Shown here piece after piece: positions 9,439-18,746 of a stretch of DNA of 64,000 bases. The notes beneath the pieces are model-generated. The model had not been told where the DNA came from. It saw only the letters and a program-made list of their open reading frames with translations, and ran no database searches. The stretch is from Variovorax sp. 770b2 (lineage in GTDB: Bacteria; Pseudomonadota; Gammaproteobacteria; Burkholderiales; Burkholderiaceae_C), in assembly GCF_900115685.1 (NCBI RefSeq), contig NZ_FOXJ01000004.1, forward strand, positions 334,985-398,984. The letters run 5' to 3'. A program made the position numbers and the translations under genes. Within the stretch, counting starts at the first letter, position 1; each line of letters begins with the position of its first letter.

Positions 9439-9589
9439 GCCGTTGCGGTGCGTTTCGCTCTACGCCCGCCAAGTGGCGAGATCGAGCGTCATCGCACGCC
9501 GGCTCCTGCTAGATTTTTCGTCGCTCGAGCCTCTTTTCCATGGGATATGCTGCGCGGCGCAACGCAATCTTTGAACTTGGAGTGAATCG

Positions 9590-9853
9590 ATGGAAGACGT
9601 GAAGATCCTTCAGATCATGCCCGCTGAAGGGTGGGTCGCTGTGTACGACGGCGGCGATGAGGGAGAAATTGAAGAACCGCTGGCCTGTTTTGCGCTTGTG
9701 CAAGTCGACTACCAAAATGGCGACGGCTTCCAGACCGAAGTGCGCGGGATGGCGCCCGACGAAAAGCTCATGGCGTTCGTGGAAGACGCTACAAACTTTG
9801 TGACGGTTCGCCGCGCTGAAGAAGACGAAGAGGAAGATGAGGCCGTCGAGTAG
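9590..9853 (+). CDS. Small acidic hypothetical protein
   Basis: 87 residues, starting at ATG 9590 with GGAG seven bases upstream. There is no signal peptide, transmembrane segment or known motif. The C-terminus is very acidic (a run of Glu and Asp in the last 15 residues). The gene stands alone between the 1182-residue effector, transcribed the other way, and the sugar-transport operon. The good ribosome-binding site and codon structure argue that it is real. No function is assigned. It could be a housekeeping small protein rather than part of the T3S region. Confidence 0.6.
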   Translation: MEDVKILQIMPAEGWVAVYDGGDEGEIEEPLACFALVQVDYQNGDGFQTEVRGMAPDEKLMAFVEDATNFVTVRRAEEDEEEDEAVE

Positions 9854-10020
9854 ATTTTCCTTAGCCGGATTGGCAAGCCAAAGATGCCACGGCAAGCGGA
9901 ACCTTCGAGGTCTGTTTGTCGGGGCTGGGCCAAACGGAGTGCGGCAGGGCGTGCCGGCATCCGGGGCTGATGCGTTGGATGGAGGGCCGGAGATGCGCGC
10001 CGCCCTCTAAGCGAGTCGGT

Positions 10021-10034
10021 TTTACGCGCGTAAA
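10021..10034. promoter_or_regulatory. Perfect 14-bp palindrome upstream of sugar operon
   Basis: TTTACGCGCGTAAA is its own reverse complement. It lies 64 bases before the LacI-type operators of the transport operon. It could be a second regulator's operator, perhaps for the AraC- or LacI-type protein of the operon. Only the symmetry is observed. Confidence 0.4.
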
Positions 10035-10097
10035 CGCGAACCTTGAGAGTCAAGGAGGACGCTCTGTATTTTCGTTATTCTTCGTTCGTTCGAAAAA

Positions 10098-10121
10098 GCA
10101 AGCGCTTGCGCAAACGCTTAC
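10098..10121. promoter_or_regulatory. Tandem LacI-family operators
   Basis: Two adjacent sites fit the LacI-family core AANCGNTT: AAGCGCTT (inside GCAAGCGCTTGC, fully palindromic) and AAACGCTT. Their centres are 12 bases apart, close to one helical turn. They lie 58-81 bases before the binding-protein start, so the LacI-type protein encoded at 13119-14117 is the likely ligand. Confidence 0.7.
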
Positions 10122-10178
10122 GTGCGGTTAAAAAGCGGTACCCCGACCACTTCGGCGTCGGTTATACGGAGACAAGAA

Positions 10179-11189
10179 ATGCTGAAGATTCGTCACGCCT
10201 TGGCGTGCATGCCCGCCGTGGTCGCCCTTGCAGCGGCACCTCCCTCCTTCGCCGCGCAGCCCGTCATCGGGCTGGTCACGAAGGCCGACACCAATCCTTA
10301 CTTCGTGAAAATGAAGGAAGGCGCCAAGCAGGCCGCAGATGCCGGGGGTGCCAAGCTGCTCACGGGCGCGGGCAAGTTCGACAACGACAACGCGGGCCAG
10401 GTCACGGCCATCGAGAACATGCTCGCAGCCGGTGCCACCACCTTGCTGATCACACCCAGTGACTCGAAGGCCATCGTGCCGACCATTAAGCGGGTGCAAG
10501 CCAAGGGCGTGATGGTGATCGCGCTCGACAGCCCGACAGACCCCATCGAGGCGAGTGACGCGCTCTTCGCCACCAACAACTACACGGCTGGCGAACTGAT
10601 CGGCCGGTATGCCAAGGCCGCGCTCGCGGGCAAGCTGCCGAAGATCGCCACCATCGACCTGTTCCCCGGTCACCCAGTCGGCGCGCAGCGGCACAACGGC
10701 TTCTTGGCGGGCTTCGGTCTCGCGGGCGTGGCCGATGCCAAGAGCAACCAGCTGTCGACCGCGCCCGAGGTGGTCTGCATGGCCGACAGCTACGGAGACC
10801 AGCCGCGCGGCCAGACCGCGATGGAGAACTGCCTGCAGAAGTCGCCCGACATCAACCTCGTCTACGCGATCAACGAGCCCGCCGCAGCCGGTGCCTACCA
10901 AGCGCTCAAGAAGGCCGGCAAGGAGAAGGGCGTGGTCATCGTCGCGGTCGACGGCGGCTGCACTGGCGTGAAGAACCTCAAGGCTGGCCTGATCGCCGCG
11001 ACCTCGCAGCAGTACCCACTGCGCATGGCCAGCCTGGGGGTCGAGGCCGGCATCGCCTTCGCCAAGACCGGCAAGAAGGCGAGCGGCTACACCGACACCG
11101 GTGTCACACTGATCACCGACAAGCCCATGTCCGGTATCGACAGCAAAGACAGCACCGTGGGCCTCGACCTGTGCTGGGGCGCGAAGTAA
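10179..11189 (+). CDS. Sugar ABC transporter substrate-binding protein (FrcB/RbsB type)
   Basis: Periplasmic binding protein of the ribose/fructose-type carbohydrate uptake family (Peripla_BP_4). The start ATG at 10179 follows a GGAGA site. Residues 1-26 form a signal peptide ending in SFAA. The mature protein begins PVIGLVTKADTNPYFVKM, typical of the family. It also carries ITPSDSKAIVPTIKRVQAKG and the second-lobe stretch VYAINEPAAAGAYQAL. It heads an operon with permease, ATPase, LacI regulator, xylulokinase and AraC regulator. The single-domain ATPase and overall layout resemble the Frc fructose system. The downstream xylulokinase suggests a pentose or polyol as substrate instead. The exact sugar is not determined. 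Confidence 0.85.
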   Translation: MLKIRHALACMPAVVALAAAPPSFAAQPVIGLVTKADTNPYFVKMKEGAKQAADAGGAKLLTGAGKFDNDNAGQVTAIENMLAAGATTLLITPSDSKAIVPTIKRVQAKGVMVIALDSPTDPIEASDALFATNNYTAGELIGRYAKAALAGKLPKIATIDLFPGHPVGAQRHNGFLAGFGLAGVADAKSNQLSTAPEVVCMADSYGDQPRGQTAMENCLQKSPDINLVYAINEPAAAGAYQALKKAGKEKGVVIVAVDGGCTGVKNLKAGLIAATSQQYPLRMASLGVEAGIAFAKTGKKASGYTDTGVTLITDKPMSGIDSKDSTVGLDLCWGAK

Positions 11190-11205
11190 GGGTAGGAACG
11201 CCGCC

Positions 11206-12228
11206 ATGAGCGACGCAACGCCTCTCTCTCCCGCTGCGGCGGCCATAGTGAGCACATCGAGCGCATCGGCTGGACTGGGCTTGCGGCACCGCTTGCCGAA
11301 GCCGTCCTCGCTCGGCCCGGTCATCGCGCTGCTGCTGGCCTGCATCTTCTTTTCGTTCCAGAGCGACCGCTTTCTCAGCATCGAGAACTTCTCGCTGGTG
11401 TTGCAGCAGGTGATGGTGGTCGGCACCATCGCGATTGGCCAGACGATGGTGATCCTCACGGCCGGCATCGATCTGTCGTGCGGCATGGTGATGGCGCTGG
11501 GCGGCATCGTCATGACCAAGCTCGCGACGGCAGGTGGCATGAACCCGTACCTTGCCATTGCCTGCGGCATAGCGGCGTGCATGGTATTCGGCCTGCTGAA
11601 CGGGCTGCTCGTGACGCGGGTACGACTGCCTGCCTTCATTGTCACGTTGGGCACGATGAACATCGCGTTCGCGATCACGCAGCTCTATTCCAACGCGCAG
11701 ACCGTGACCGACCTGCCTTCGGCGATGACGTGGTTCGGCAGCACGGTGTCGGTCGGTGATGTTGAGATCAACTACGGCACCGTGCTCATGCTCGGTCTAT
11801 ATACCTTCATGTGGTGGGGGCTGCGCGACACGCGGCCCGGCCGCCATGTCTATGCGGTGGGCAACAATCCCGAGGCCACGCGTCTCACCGGCATAGCCAC
11901 CGACAAGGTGCTGCTCGGCGTGTACGTGGTCGCCGGCCTTTTCTACGGCATCGCGGCGCTGCTGTCGGTGGCGCGCACCGGCGTGGGAGATCCCAACGCG
12001 GGCCAGACCGAGAACCTCGATGCGATCACGGCCGTGGTGCTCGGCGGCACCAGCCTGTTCGGCGGGCGCGGCGTCATCGTGGGCACCTTGCTCGGTGCGT
12101 TGATCGTGGGCGTGTTTCGCAACGGGCTCACGCTGATGGGTGTGTCCTCGGTCTACCAGGTGCTGATCACCGGCGCGCTGGTGATTTTGGCGGTGGCCAC
12201 CGACGAACTCTCGCGCAAGAAGGGCTGA
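11206..12228 (+). CDS. Sugar ABC transporter permease (FrcC/RbsC type)
   Basis: Inner-membrane permease of 340 residues, belonging to the BPD_transp_2 group that serves ribose, xylose, fructose and similar sugars. After a short cytoplasmic N-terminus it has about nine hydrophobic segments. Family blocks include TIAIGQTMVILTAGIDLS, LGTMNIAFAITQLYS and the C-terminal VVLGGTSLFGGRG, which contacts the ATPase. It starts 17 bases after the binding-protein stop and ends two bases before the ATPase start, so the three are clearly co-transcribed. It forms the membrane channel of the transporter, probably as a dimer. Confidence 0.9.
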   Translation: MSDATPLSPAAAAIVSTSSASAGLGLRHRLPKPSSLGPVIALLLACIFFSFQSDRFLSIENFSLVLQQVMVVGTIAIGQTMVILTAGIDLSCGMVMALGGIVMTKLATAGGMNPYLAIACGIAACMVFGLLNGLLVTRVRLPAFIVTLGTMNIAFAITQLYSNAQTVTDLPSAMTWFGSTVSVGDVEINYGTVLMLGLYTFMWWGLRDTRPGRHVYAVGNNPEATRLTGIATDKVLLGVYVVAGLFYGIAALLSVARTGVGDPNAGQTENLDAITAVVLGGTSLFGGRGVIVGTLLGALIVGVFRNGLTLMGVSSVYQVLITGALVILAVATDELSRKKG

Positions 12229-12230
12229 GC

Positions 12231-13028
12231 ATGAACGCCCCCACAGCTCCCAAATTGGTGATGCAGGCGCGCGGTCTGGTCAAGCGATACGGCCAAGTCA
12301 CTGCACTCGACGGCGCTGACTTCGAGCTGCGCGCAGGCGAGATTCTCGCGGTGATCGGCGACAACGGCGCGGGCAAGTCGTCGCTCATCAAGGCGCTCTC
12401 GGGCGCCACTATTCCCGACGAGGGCGAGATCCTGCTCGATGGCCGGCCCGTTCATTTCAAGTCGCCGATGGATGCTCGCCGCGAAGGCATCGAGACGGTG
12501 TACCAGGACCTTGCTGTGGCACCCGCAATGACGATCGCCGAAAACCTGTTCCTCGGCCGCGAGCTGCTGCGCGACAGTCTGCTCGGCCGCCTGTTCCGCA
12601 TCGTCGACAAGAAGCGCATGCTGGCCGAAGCCGAGGCGCACATGAAGCTGCTGCAGATCGGCATCCGCTCGATGGTGCAGGCGGTCGAAACGCTATCGGG
12701 CGGCCAGCGCCAGGGCGTGGCGGTGGCACGCAGCGCAGCCTTCGCGCGGCACGTGGTGATCCTGGATGAGCCCACGGCCGCGCTCGGCGTGAAGGAAGGC
12801 AACATGGTGCTCGAGCTGATCCGCCGCGTGCGCGACAAGGGGCTGCCGGTCATCCTGATCAGCCACAACATGCCTCACGTGTTCGAGATTGCCGACCGCA
12901 TCCACATCGCGCGGCTCGGCCGCCGCGCCGCGGTGGTCAACCCCAAGGCCATCGGCATGAGCGACGTCGTGGCGGTCATGACGGGCGCCAAGCGGCCCGA
13001 GGATCTTCCCGCGGAGGCGCTGGCTTGA
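12231..13028 (+). CDS. Sugar ABC transporter ATPase (FrcA type, single domain)
   Basis: ATP-binding subunit of 265 residues. Walker A is GDNGAGKSS, the Q-loop is VYQDLAVAP, the signature is LSGGQRQ, Walker B is VVILDEP and the switch histidine lies in LISHNM. It has one nucleotide-binding domain, as in FrcA, rather than the fused pair of RbsA/XylG, so it should act as a homodimer. Its ATG follows the permease stop by two bases, indicating translational coupling. The LacI gene starts 90 bases later. Confidence in the family is high; the substrate is not shown by the sequence. Confidence 0.9.
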   Translation: MNAPTAPKLVMQARGLVKRYGQVTALDGADFELRAGEILAVIGDNGAGKSSLIKALSGATIPDEGEILLDGRPVHFKSPMDARREGIETVYQDLAVAPAMTIAENLFLGRELLRDSLLGRLFRIVDKKRMLAEAEAHMKLLQIGIRSMVQAVETLSGGQRQGVAVARSAAFARHVVILDEPTAALGVKEGNMVLELIRRVRDKGLPVILISHNMPHVFEIADRIHIARLGRRAAVVNPKAIGMSDVVAVMTGAKRPEDLPAEALA

Positions 13029-13118
13029 GCAAGACGCGTCGCGGCACCGCCCCAATCGAGGGAATAATCGTGTCCGCCCGGCTTTTGCTGCCGGTCGGCC
13101 AACAGGAGCAGCTCCCCC

Positions 13119-14117
13119 TTGCCAACAATGAACGACGTCGCGCTGGCGGCGAAGGTCTCCACAGCGACCGTCTCGCATGTCCTGAACGGCACCCGCGTGG
13201 TCCATCCAGACACGGTGCGTGCCGTCAACGAGGCCATCGCCAAGGTCGGCTACACACCCAATATCCTGGCGCGCTCGCTGGCGCGCTCGGCGTCGAGCAC
13301 GATCGGTGTAGCGATCGCGGCGGTGTCGAACCACTACTTTGCCGGCACGGTGCATGCGATCGAGGCCGAGTGCAGCCGGCTGGGCCTGGCGATGCTGTTC
13401 GTGGACACCCACGACGATCCGGCACAGGAGCTACGAGCGGTCAAGACGCTGCACCAGCGTCGCGTGGACGGCATCCTGCTGGCGCCCACGGCCGACCCCG
13501 AACGGCGGGCGCTGAACTACCTGCAGGCGGCCAATTTGCCGACCGTGCTGGTCGACCGGCTCATGTCGAAGAACTTCGACCAGATCGGGGTGGAGAACGT
13601 GGCATCGACCGCGCAGATGGTTGCGCACCTGATCGGTCACGGACACCGGCGCATCGGTTTCATTGCCGGTGCGCAGGGGCTCTCGACCACTGCGGAGCGT
13701 CTGCAGGGCTACCGCGATGCGCTGGTGCAGGCGGGCCTGCCCTGGGACGCATCGCTTGTGCGCGACGGCCAATCGATGATCGAACCGGCACGCGCGGCCG
13801 TAGCCGAGTTGTTGGCCCTGCGCAGGCCGCCGACGGCCATCGTCTCGGCCAACAACCTGATGACCATCGGCGCAGCCAGCGCGTTGCGCGATGCGCGTCT
13901 CGATATCCCCGCTGCGATGGCGCTGGTGGGCTTCGACGATTTCGACTGGGCCGACTATTTCGAGCCCCGGCTCACGGTCATGGCACAGCCTGTGAAGGAC
14001 ATCGGCCTGCGCGCGATGAAGCTGCTGAACAAGCGCATCAAGACGCCCGATGGAGCCCGGCAGACCGTTCGCCTAGCGCCGACCTTCGTCGTGCGCCGTT
14101 CCTGCGGCTGCGCCTAG
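13119..14117 (+). CDS. LacI-family transcriptional repressor
   Basis: DNA-binding regulator with an N-terminal helix-turn-helix (MNDVALAAKVSTATVSHVLNG) and a periplasmic-binding-protein-like effector domain (IGVAIAAVSNHYFAGTVHAIE; later PTAIVSANNLMTIGAA). I take the TTG at 13119 as start: AGGAG lies ten bases before it, and it gives MPTMNDVA, the usual LacI spacing. An ATG nine bases further on is the alternative. It lies within the sugar operon and probably represses it through the tandem AANCGNTT sites at 10098-10121. The inducer would be the transported sugar or its phosphate. Confidence 0.88.
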   Translation: MPTMNDVALAAKVSTATVSHVLNGTRVVHPDTVRAVNEAIAKVGYTPNILARSLARSASSTIGVAIAAVSNHYFAGTVHAIEAECSRLGLAMLFVDTHDDPAQELRAVKTLHQRRVDGILLAPTADPERRALNYLQAANLPTVLVDRLMSKNFDQIGVENVASTAQMVAHLIGHGHRRIGFIAGAQGLSTTAERLQGYRDALVQAGLPWDASLVRDGQSMIEPARAAVAELLALRRPPTAIVSANNLMTIGAASALRDARLDIPAAMALVGFDDFDWADYFEPRLTVMAQPVKDIGLRAMKLLNKRIKTPDGARQTVRLAPTFVVRRSCGCA

Positions 14118-14157
14118 GCAGCGCTGAGTGGCATGCGATGCGGGGAGCGTGCTCCGC

Positions 14158-15696
14158 ATGAGCAAGCCCGTTTCGCTGGGCATCGATCTCGGCACCTCCG
14201 CGGTGAAGGTCCTGCTGCTGGACGAGGGCGGTGCAGTGCTCGGCCATGTCGACAAGCGCCTGCCGATCTCCCGCCCGCAGCCCGGCTGGTCGGAGCAGCA
14301 TCCCTCAGAGTGGTGGGCAGCCACCTGCGAAGCGCTGATCAGCCTTCGTGCCGCGTTTCCGCATGCGTGGCCGCACATTGCCTGCATCGGGCTCGCGGGT
14401 CAGATGCACGGCGCGGTCGTGCTGGACCGTGCCGACCAGCCCATTGGTCCGGCGATTCTGCACAACGACGGACGTGCCGCCGAGGAAAGCCGCTGGATCG
14501 AGGCCAGGGTGCCGCAGGCCGCGGCGCTCGCCGGCAGCCGGCCGATGGCCGGCCTCACCGCGCCCAAGCTGCTGTGGATAGCACGGCACGAGCCCGAGGC
14601 TTTTGCCACCATCGACTGCGTGCTCTCGCCCAAGGACTACCTGCGGCTGCGCTTGACCGGCGAGCGCGCGACCGATGTGTCGGACGCGGCGGGCACGCTG
14701 TGGTTCGACGTGACACAGCGATGCTGGAGCGAGCTGCTGGTCGCGGCCTGCGGGCTCTCGCTTTCGCAGCTGCCACGCGTGCGCGAGTCCGGCGAGCCGG
14801 GCGCGCCGCTGCTGCCACAGATCGCGAATGCGCTGGGCCTGCCGCTCGATGCCGTGGTGGCCACCGGCGGCGGCGACACGCCGGTGTCAGGCTTGGGCAT
14901 CGGCGCGGTCGAGGTGGGCGACGCATTCATCAATCTGAGCACCAGCGCATCCCTCGTAGTCGTGACCGACCGGCCTGACATCGACGAGGCGGCGTCGATC
15001 CATGCGCTATGCCATGCGTTGCCCGGGCGCTGGTACCAGATGGGCGCCATGCTTTCAGGCGCAAGCTGCCTGCGCTGGATAAGCCGCGTTGCCGGTGCGC
15101 AGGATGAAGACGCGCTGCTTCGCGTGATCGAGGAGGACATGGCGCGAAACCCCGGCTGGCTGGGCCTGGCGCAACAGGCACCGATCTTCCTGCCGTACCT
15201 CTCGGGCGAGCGCACGCCGCACAATGACGTGGATGCACGAGGAGTTTTCTTCGGGCTGTCGCACGACACGAACGCGGCGCTGCTCGGCCACTCGGTGCTC
15301 GAAGGCGTGTGCTTCGGCCTGCGCGATGCAATGGCCGCGATCGAGTCGACCGGCACCTGCATCGGCTCGCTGGTCGTGGTGGGCGGAGGCGCCCGCAGCG
15401 CCTACTGGACAGGCTTGCTCGCGAGCGTGCTTGGAAAGCCGGTGCACCGCGCGGCAGGCGGCGATCTGAGCGCGGCGCTTGGCGCTGCAAGACTGGGCTG
15501 GCTGGCGCTGGGCCGCAGCCCGCTCAGCGTGTGCATGCAGGCGCGCGTGGTGTCGCGCCACCTGCCGGACCCTGCATTGGTTCCGGTACTGGATACCCGC
15601 TACGGCCACTTCCGCGAGATGTACCGCGCGCTGGCGCCCCTGTTCGGCGCGAGGGCGAAGGCGCTGTCACAGAGCCTCACGGAGCCCGTGCAATGA
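14158..15696 (+). CDS. xylB: Xylulokinase (FGGY carbohydrate kinase)
   Basis: FGGY-family kinase of 512 residues, of the xylulokinase type, which would phosphorylate D-xylulose to D-xylulose 5-phosphate. N-terminal block GIDLGTSAVKVLLLD, substrate region GLAGQMHGAVVLD and ILHNDGRA, and the C-terminal adenosine-binding GGGARSAYWTGLLAS are characteristic of XylB. The start ATG at 14158 gives MSKPVSLGID. The last four bases overlap the AraC-type regulator (ATGA), so the two are coupled. No isomerase or polyol dehydrogenase is in the operon. The transported sugar must therefore already be a ketopentose or pentitol, or be processed by enzymes encoded elsewhere. Confidence 0.88.
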   Translation: MSKPVSLGIDLGTSAVKVLLLDEGGAVLGHVDKRLPISRPQPGWSEQHPSEWWAATCEALISLRAAFPHAWPHIACIGLAGQMHGAVVLDRADQPIGPAILHNDGRAAEESRWIEARVPQAAALAGSRPMAGLTAPKLLWIARHEPEAFATIDCVLSPKDYLRLRLTGERATDVSDAAGTLWFDVTQRCWSELLVAACGLSLSQLPRVRESGEPGAPLLPQIANALGLPLDAVVATGGGDTPVSGLGIGAVEVGDAFINLSTSASLVVVTDRPDIDEAASIHALCHALPGRWYQMGAMLSGASCLRWISRVAGAQDEDALLRVIEEDMARNPGWLGLAQQAPIFLPYLSGERTPHNDVDARGVFFGLSHDTNAALLGHSVLEGVCFGLRDAMAAIESTGTCIGSLVVVGGGARSAYWTGLLASVLGKPVHRAAGGDLSAALGAARLGWLALGRSPLSVCMQARVVSRHLPDPALVPVLDTRYGHFREMYRALAPLFGARAKALSQSLTEPVQ

Positions 15697-16676
15697 ACAC
15701 TGCGACGCGCTCCACCCATGCCCCGCCCGCGCCAGCGAGCGCATCGCGCGCTCGCCATACTTTGCTCGGCGCTGAATACGAGCACGTGCTGCTGCGCGAT
15801 CCCGCGCTCGGGTTCGAAACGGCGCCGTCCAGCGGCATCGGCTGCCTGGTTCAGGGCGTGCCTTCGCGCCTGGACCGCTGGCACTATCACGATGAGTACG
15901 AGCTGCATCTGGTGGTCGAGACCAGGGGAAAGGCCTATATCGGCGACGACATAGTGGACTTCGAGCCCGGCTTTCTGGTGCTGATCGGGCCGCGCGTGCC
16001 GCACAACTTCGTCTCCCTCGATGCACCGGCGGGCGGCGTAGTTACGCGCAGCCTGGTGATCCAGTTCAACGACGAGTTCCTGCGCCAGACGGAGGGGCTC
16101 TTCCCCGATCTGCGCGCCGCCGTGGGCCTGCTGGAAAGGGCGACCCACGCCATCGAATTCGCCGGGATGGAGGCGGAAATCCACGAACACTTTCACCGCA
16201 TCCGGACCCGAACCGGCTTGGCACGCTTCGCCGACTTGGCGGCGCTGCTCACGCAACTGGCGCAGTGGCCTGCATGCCGCCTGCTGTCGGCGGTCCGCGG
16301 CCGCGCGCCCCACCTTCGAGACAAGCGCGAAAGTCTCTTGAGCCGGATCGACAAGGCGGTCGACCATATCTGCGAGAACTACGCGGACGATCTGTCGCTG
16401 CCGCGCGTGAGCGCGCTCGCGGGCATGGGGATGCACTCCTTCTCCCGGTCCTTTCGCCGCGTCACCGGCAGCACCTTCACCGAGTTCGTGGCGCGCACGC
16501 GCATCACCAGGGCCTGCCACCTGCTGCGCCAGACCGACCACCAGGTCACGAGCATCTGCTACCTAGTCGGGTTCAACAATATCTCGAACTTTAACCGTCA
16601 CTTCCGTCGGATCAGGGGCATGACGCCCGTCGAGTACCGCAGCGACAAGGCGTTCCGGCGTTCACCCGGCGCCTAG
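15693..16676 (+). CDS. AraC-family transcriptional regulator
   Basis: 327-residue regulator with an N-terminal cupin-like sugar-sensing domain (DRWHYHDEYELHLVVETRGKA, then FLVLIGPRVPHNF) and a C-terminal double helix-turn-helix. The latter includes LPRVSALAGMGMHSFSRSFRRVTG and CYLVGFNNISNFNRHFRRIRGMTPVEYR. It overlaps the xylulokinase stop by four bases. As last gene of the sugar operon it probably activates the operon, giving dual control with the LacI repressor. The sensory domain and context argue that this is not the HrpX/HrpB activator of the T3S regulon. Confidence 0.88.
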   Translation: MNTATRSTHAPPAPASASRARHTLLGAEYEHVLLRDPALGFETAPSSGIGCLVQGVPSRLDRWHYHDEYELHLVVETRGKAYIGDDIVDFEPGFLVLIGPRVPHNFVSLDAPAGGVVTRSLVIQFNDEFLRQTEGLFPDLRAAVGLLERATHAIEFAGMEAEIHEHFHRIRTRTGLARFADLAALLTQLAQWPACRLLSAVRGRAPHLRDKRESLLSRIDKAVDHICENYADDLSLPRVSALAGMGMHSFSRSFRRVTGSTFTEFVARTRITRACHLLRQTDHQVTSICYLVGFNNISNFNRHFRRIRGMTPVEYRSDKAFRRSPGA

Positions 16677-16689
16677 TCCGGAAAGCCCT

Positions 16690-17616
16690 TATGGAAATCC
16701 ATTCATCCCCCAGTTCGGCGGCACCGTGGCACCGAGCGGCGCGACCTTCGAGCTGATGCCCAACGAGGTGCTGGCGCTGCTGGGCGAAAACGGCGCAGGC
16801 GAGAGTACCTGCGTGAGGCTGCTCGGCGGCGTGCACCAGCCCGCCCTGGGCGATGGGCATATCAAGGGCCAAGCCGTACCGCTGCGCTGGTGGCGCAGAA
16901 GGTCAACGTCCTGACGAACTCGAGCGCCGACGCGCATGCGCTCAAACGTGCCGGGGCCCAGGGCGTGCGGGTGATGGCCTACGATTCCGGTGCGACCAAG
17001 GAAGCGCACATGCTCTTCGTCAACCAGGCGCAGTCCGACACCGTCTCGCTGCAGATGCGGGGGCATGGGTGCGCTGATCGGCTACAGCGGAAAGTTCGCG
17101 GTGCTGTCGAGCATACCCACGGTCACCAACCAGAATGCATGAATCGCGCTGATGAAGACGCAGCTTGCGAGCAACCCCGAATTCGCGAAGATGAAGCGGG
17201 TGCAGATGCTCGACGGCGAAGAGCGAGCAGATCAGCCAGCAGGCGGCACTGGTTGTCCGAGGCCTTTCCGAACTTCAAGGCCTTCATCGTGCCGGCCGAT
17301 ATCGAGCTAGCGGCGGCGTGCGCGCTCGGAAAATCCTGGCATCGGTCAAATTCGCCGGCTTGGCACTCGCGACCGTCATGAAGAAGTACATCGAATTGGG
17401 CACGCGCGGGACAGCTGCTGGAACGTGAGCGACCTGGACTGCCTGACCGACCACGAAGCGCAGGCGCTGGCCCAGTGCATGATCACAGGCGTAAGAAGGG
17501 CGAGAGCTTCACCGCGGGCCGCCTGGGCGGCCACACCGTCCTGGACAACGGCGAGATCGTGCTGGGCGACGCGAAGAGCGTGACGCGGTAGAACCTGCAG
17601 AAATTCAAGTTCTGAG
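16690..17616 (+). pseudogene. Decayed sugar ABC transporter (ATPase fragment plus binding-protein fragment)
   Basis: Pieces of two genes of a rhamnose/ribose-type ABC transporter, run together and frameshifted. Bases 16726-16870 encode an ATPase start (FELMPNEVLALLGENGAG, Walker A with Glu replacing the catalytic Lys: GAGEST). From 16890 other frames give binding-protein stretches: ALKRAGAQGVRVMAYDS with MLFVNQAQSDT, then LASNPEFAKMKRVQ, then SEAFPNFKAF, and near the end GESFTAGRLGGHTVLDNG. The order is that of a rhamnose-type binding protein, but several frame changes and in-frame stops separate them. It is an internally deleted, non-functional remnant directly after the intact sugar operon. 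Confidence 0.7.
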
Positions 17617-17627
17617 CGTAAGGATCG

Positions 17628-18746
17628 TCAGCGCTTGAAGTGGCCATGGCTGACTATCGATAGGTCGACAAAGTCGATGCCTGTGTGGTCCGTTGGAGAG
17701 TAGCTCACGTCGAGCCCGCCACCCACGTCGTACTGGAAGTGGTTGAGCGTGGCGACCAGCTTGGCGCGCGTGGCCTTAGGTCCCGAGCGGCGCAGCGCTT
17801 CCACCAGCACCTTGGTGGCGACAAAACCTTCGAGCAGCGCAGGCGACAGCTCGTTCTGCCCCTTGGCCTTTGCGAGTGCCATGGCTTCCTGGATCAGCGG
17901 ATGACCGAACGAGCGCTCGTAGGGCAACACCTGTGTGACGACCACGCCCCCGCTTGAAGCGCCGAGCTCTTTGATGAAGCCCGAGGCCGCGTTGTTCGAC
18001 AGCGTGATCACCTGCGCGGCCGAGCCGGCCGCGCGCAGCGCCTTCACACCTTCGGAGACTGCGGTGCCTGAAGCGATCCACAGAACGGCCTGTACGTTCG
18101 CCTGGGTCAACGGCGGAACGATGGTGCTGTAGTCGGGCTTGCGGCGGTCCGCCATGACGAGCACAGTGGGCTTGGTGCCCGCTTTCTCGAAGCCTCTGGT
18201 GATGCCCATCATGGCATCTGTGGCAAAGGCGGAATCCTGCTCCTCCACCACGCCGATGCGCTGGATGCCGATGGTGTGCAGATGCTGCACGGCCTTCTCG
18301 GCCTCGCGCTGATAGGTTGAGCGCACATTGAAGATGTGCTTTTGCACCGGCGTGTGCAGCGCCATCGCGCCGGAGGATGGACCGACCAGCGGCACGCCGT
18401 ATTTATCGAGCAGGGGAATCACCGCCAGTGCGTTGGGAGTTCCGCGGTTGAGCAGCAGTGCAACGACCTTCGTGTCCTCGATCAGGATGCGCGTGTTCTC
18501 CACCGAACGCTTGGGGTCGAAGCCGTCGTCCATGCGGATTACTTCAATGCGCTCGCCGTTGATGCCGCCTTGGGCGTTGACCTGATCGATGATGAGTTGT
18601 GAGCCCAGCACCGCTTCCTTGACGCTGGCGGACACGAGGCCTGAGAGGTCGGCCGATTGGCCGACCACGATCTGGGCCGATGCCCCGGGAACGGCCGCCG
18701 CCGCCAGCACGAGCGCGGCGGCGCAGGACGTGAAAATCTTCTTCAT
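17628..18746 (-). CDS. Branched-chain amino acid-type ABC substrate-binding protein
   Basis: 372-residue periplasmic binding protein of the LivJ/Peripla_BP_6 family. The start ATG at 18746 gives MKKIFTSCAAALVLAAAAVPGASA, a clear signal peptide. The mature part begins QIVVGQSADLSGLVSASVKE and includes INGERIEVIRMDDGFDPKR, VVALLLNRGTPNA and QRIGVVEEQDS, all typical. No permease or ATPase genes are adjacent, so it is an orphan binding protein, common in Comamonadaceae-type genomes. Its ligand could be an amino acid, an aromatic acid or another small molecule. It converges on the pseudogene to its left. Confidence 0.85.
   Translation of the reverse strand: MKKIFTSCAAALVLAAAAVPGASAQIVVGQSADLSGLVSASVKEAVLGSQLIIDQVNAQGGINGERIEVIRMDDGFDPKRSVENTRILIEDTKVVALLLNRGTPNALAVIPLLDKYGVPLVGPSSGAMALHTPVQKHIFNVRSTYQREAEKAVQHLHTIGIQRIGVVEEQDSAFATDAMMGITRGFEKAGTKPTVLVMADRRKPDYSTIVPPLTQANVQAVLWIASGTAVSEGVKALRAAGSAAQVITLSNNAASGFIKELGASSGGVVVTQVLPYERSFGHPLIQEAMALAKAKGQNELSPALLEGFVATKVLVEALRRSGPKATRAKLVATLNHFQYDVGGGLDVSYSPTDHTGIDFVDLSIVSHGHFKR

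Noticed and set aside
15693..16676. AraC-type regulator considered as the HrpX/HrpB activator of the PIP regulon
   Set aside because: It overlaps the xylulokinase gene and has a cupin-type sugar-sensing N-terminus, so it belongs to the sugar operon.
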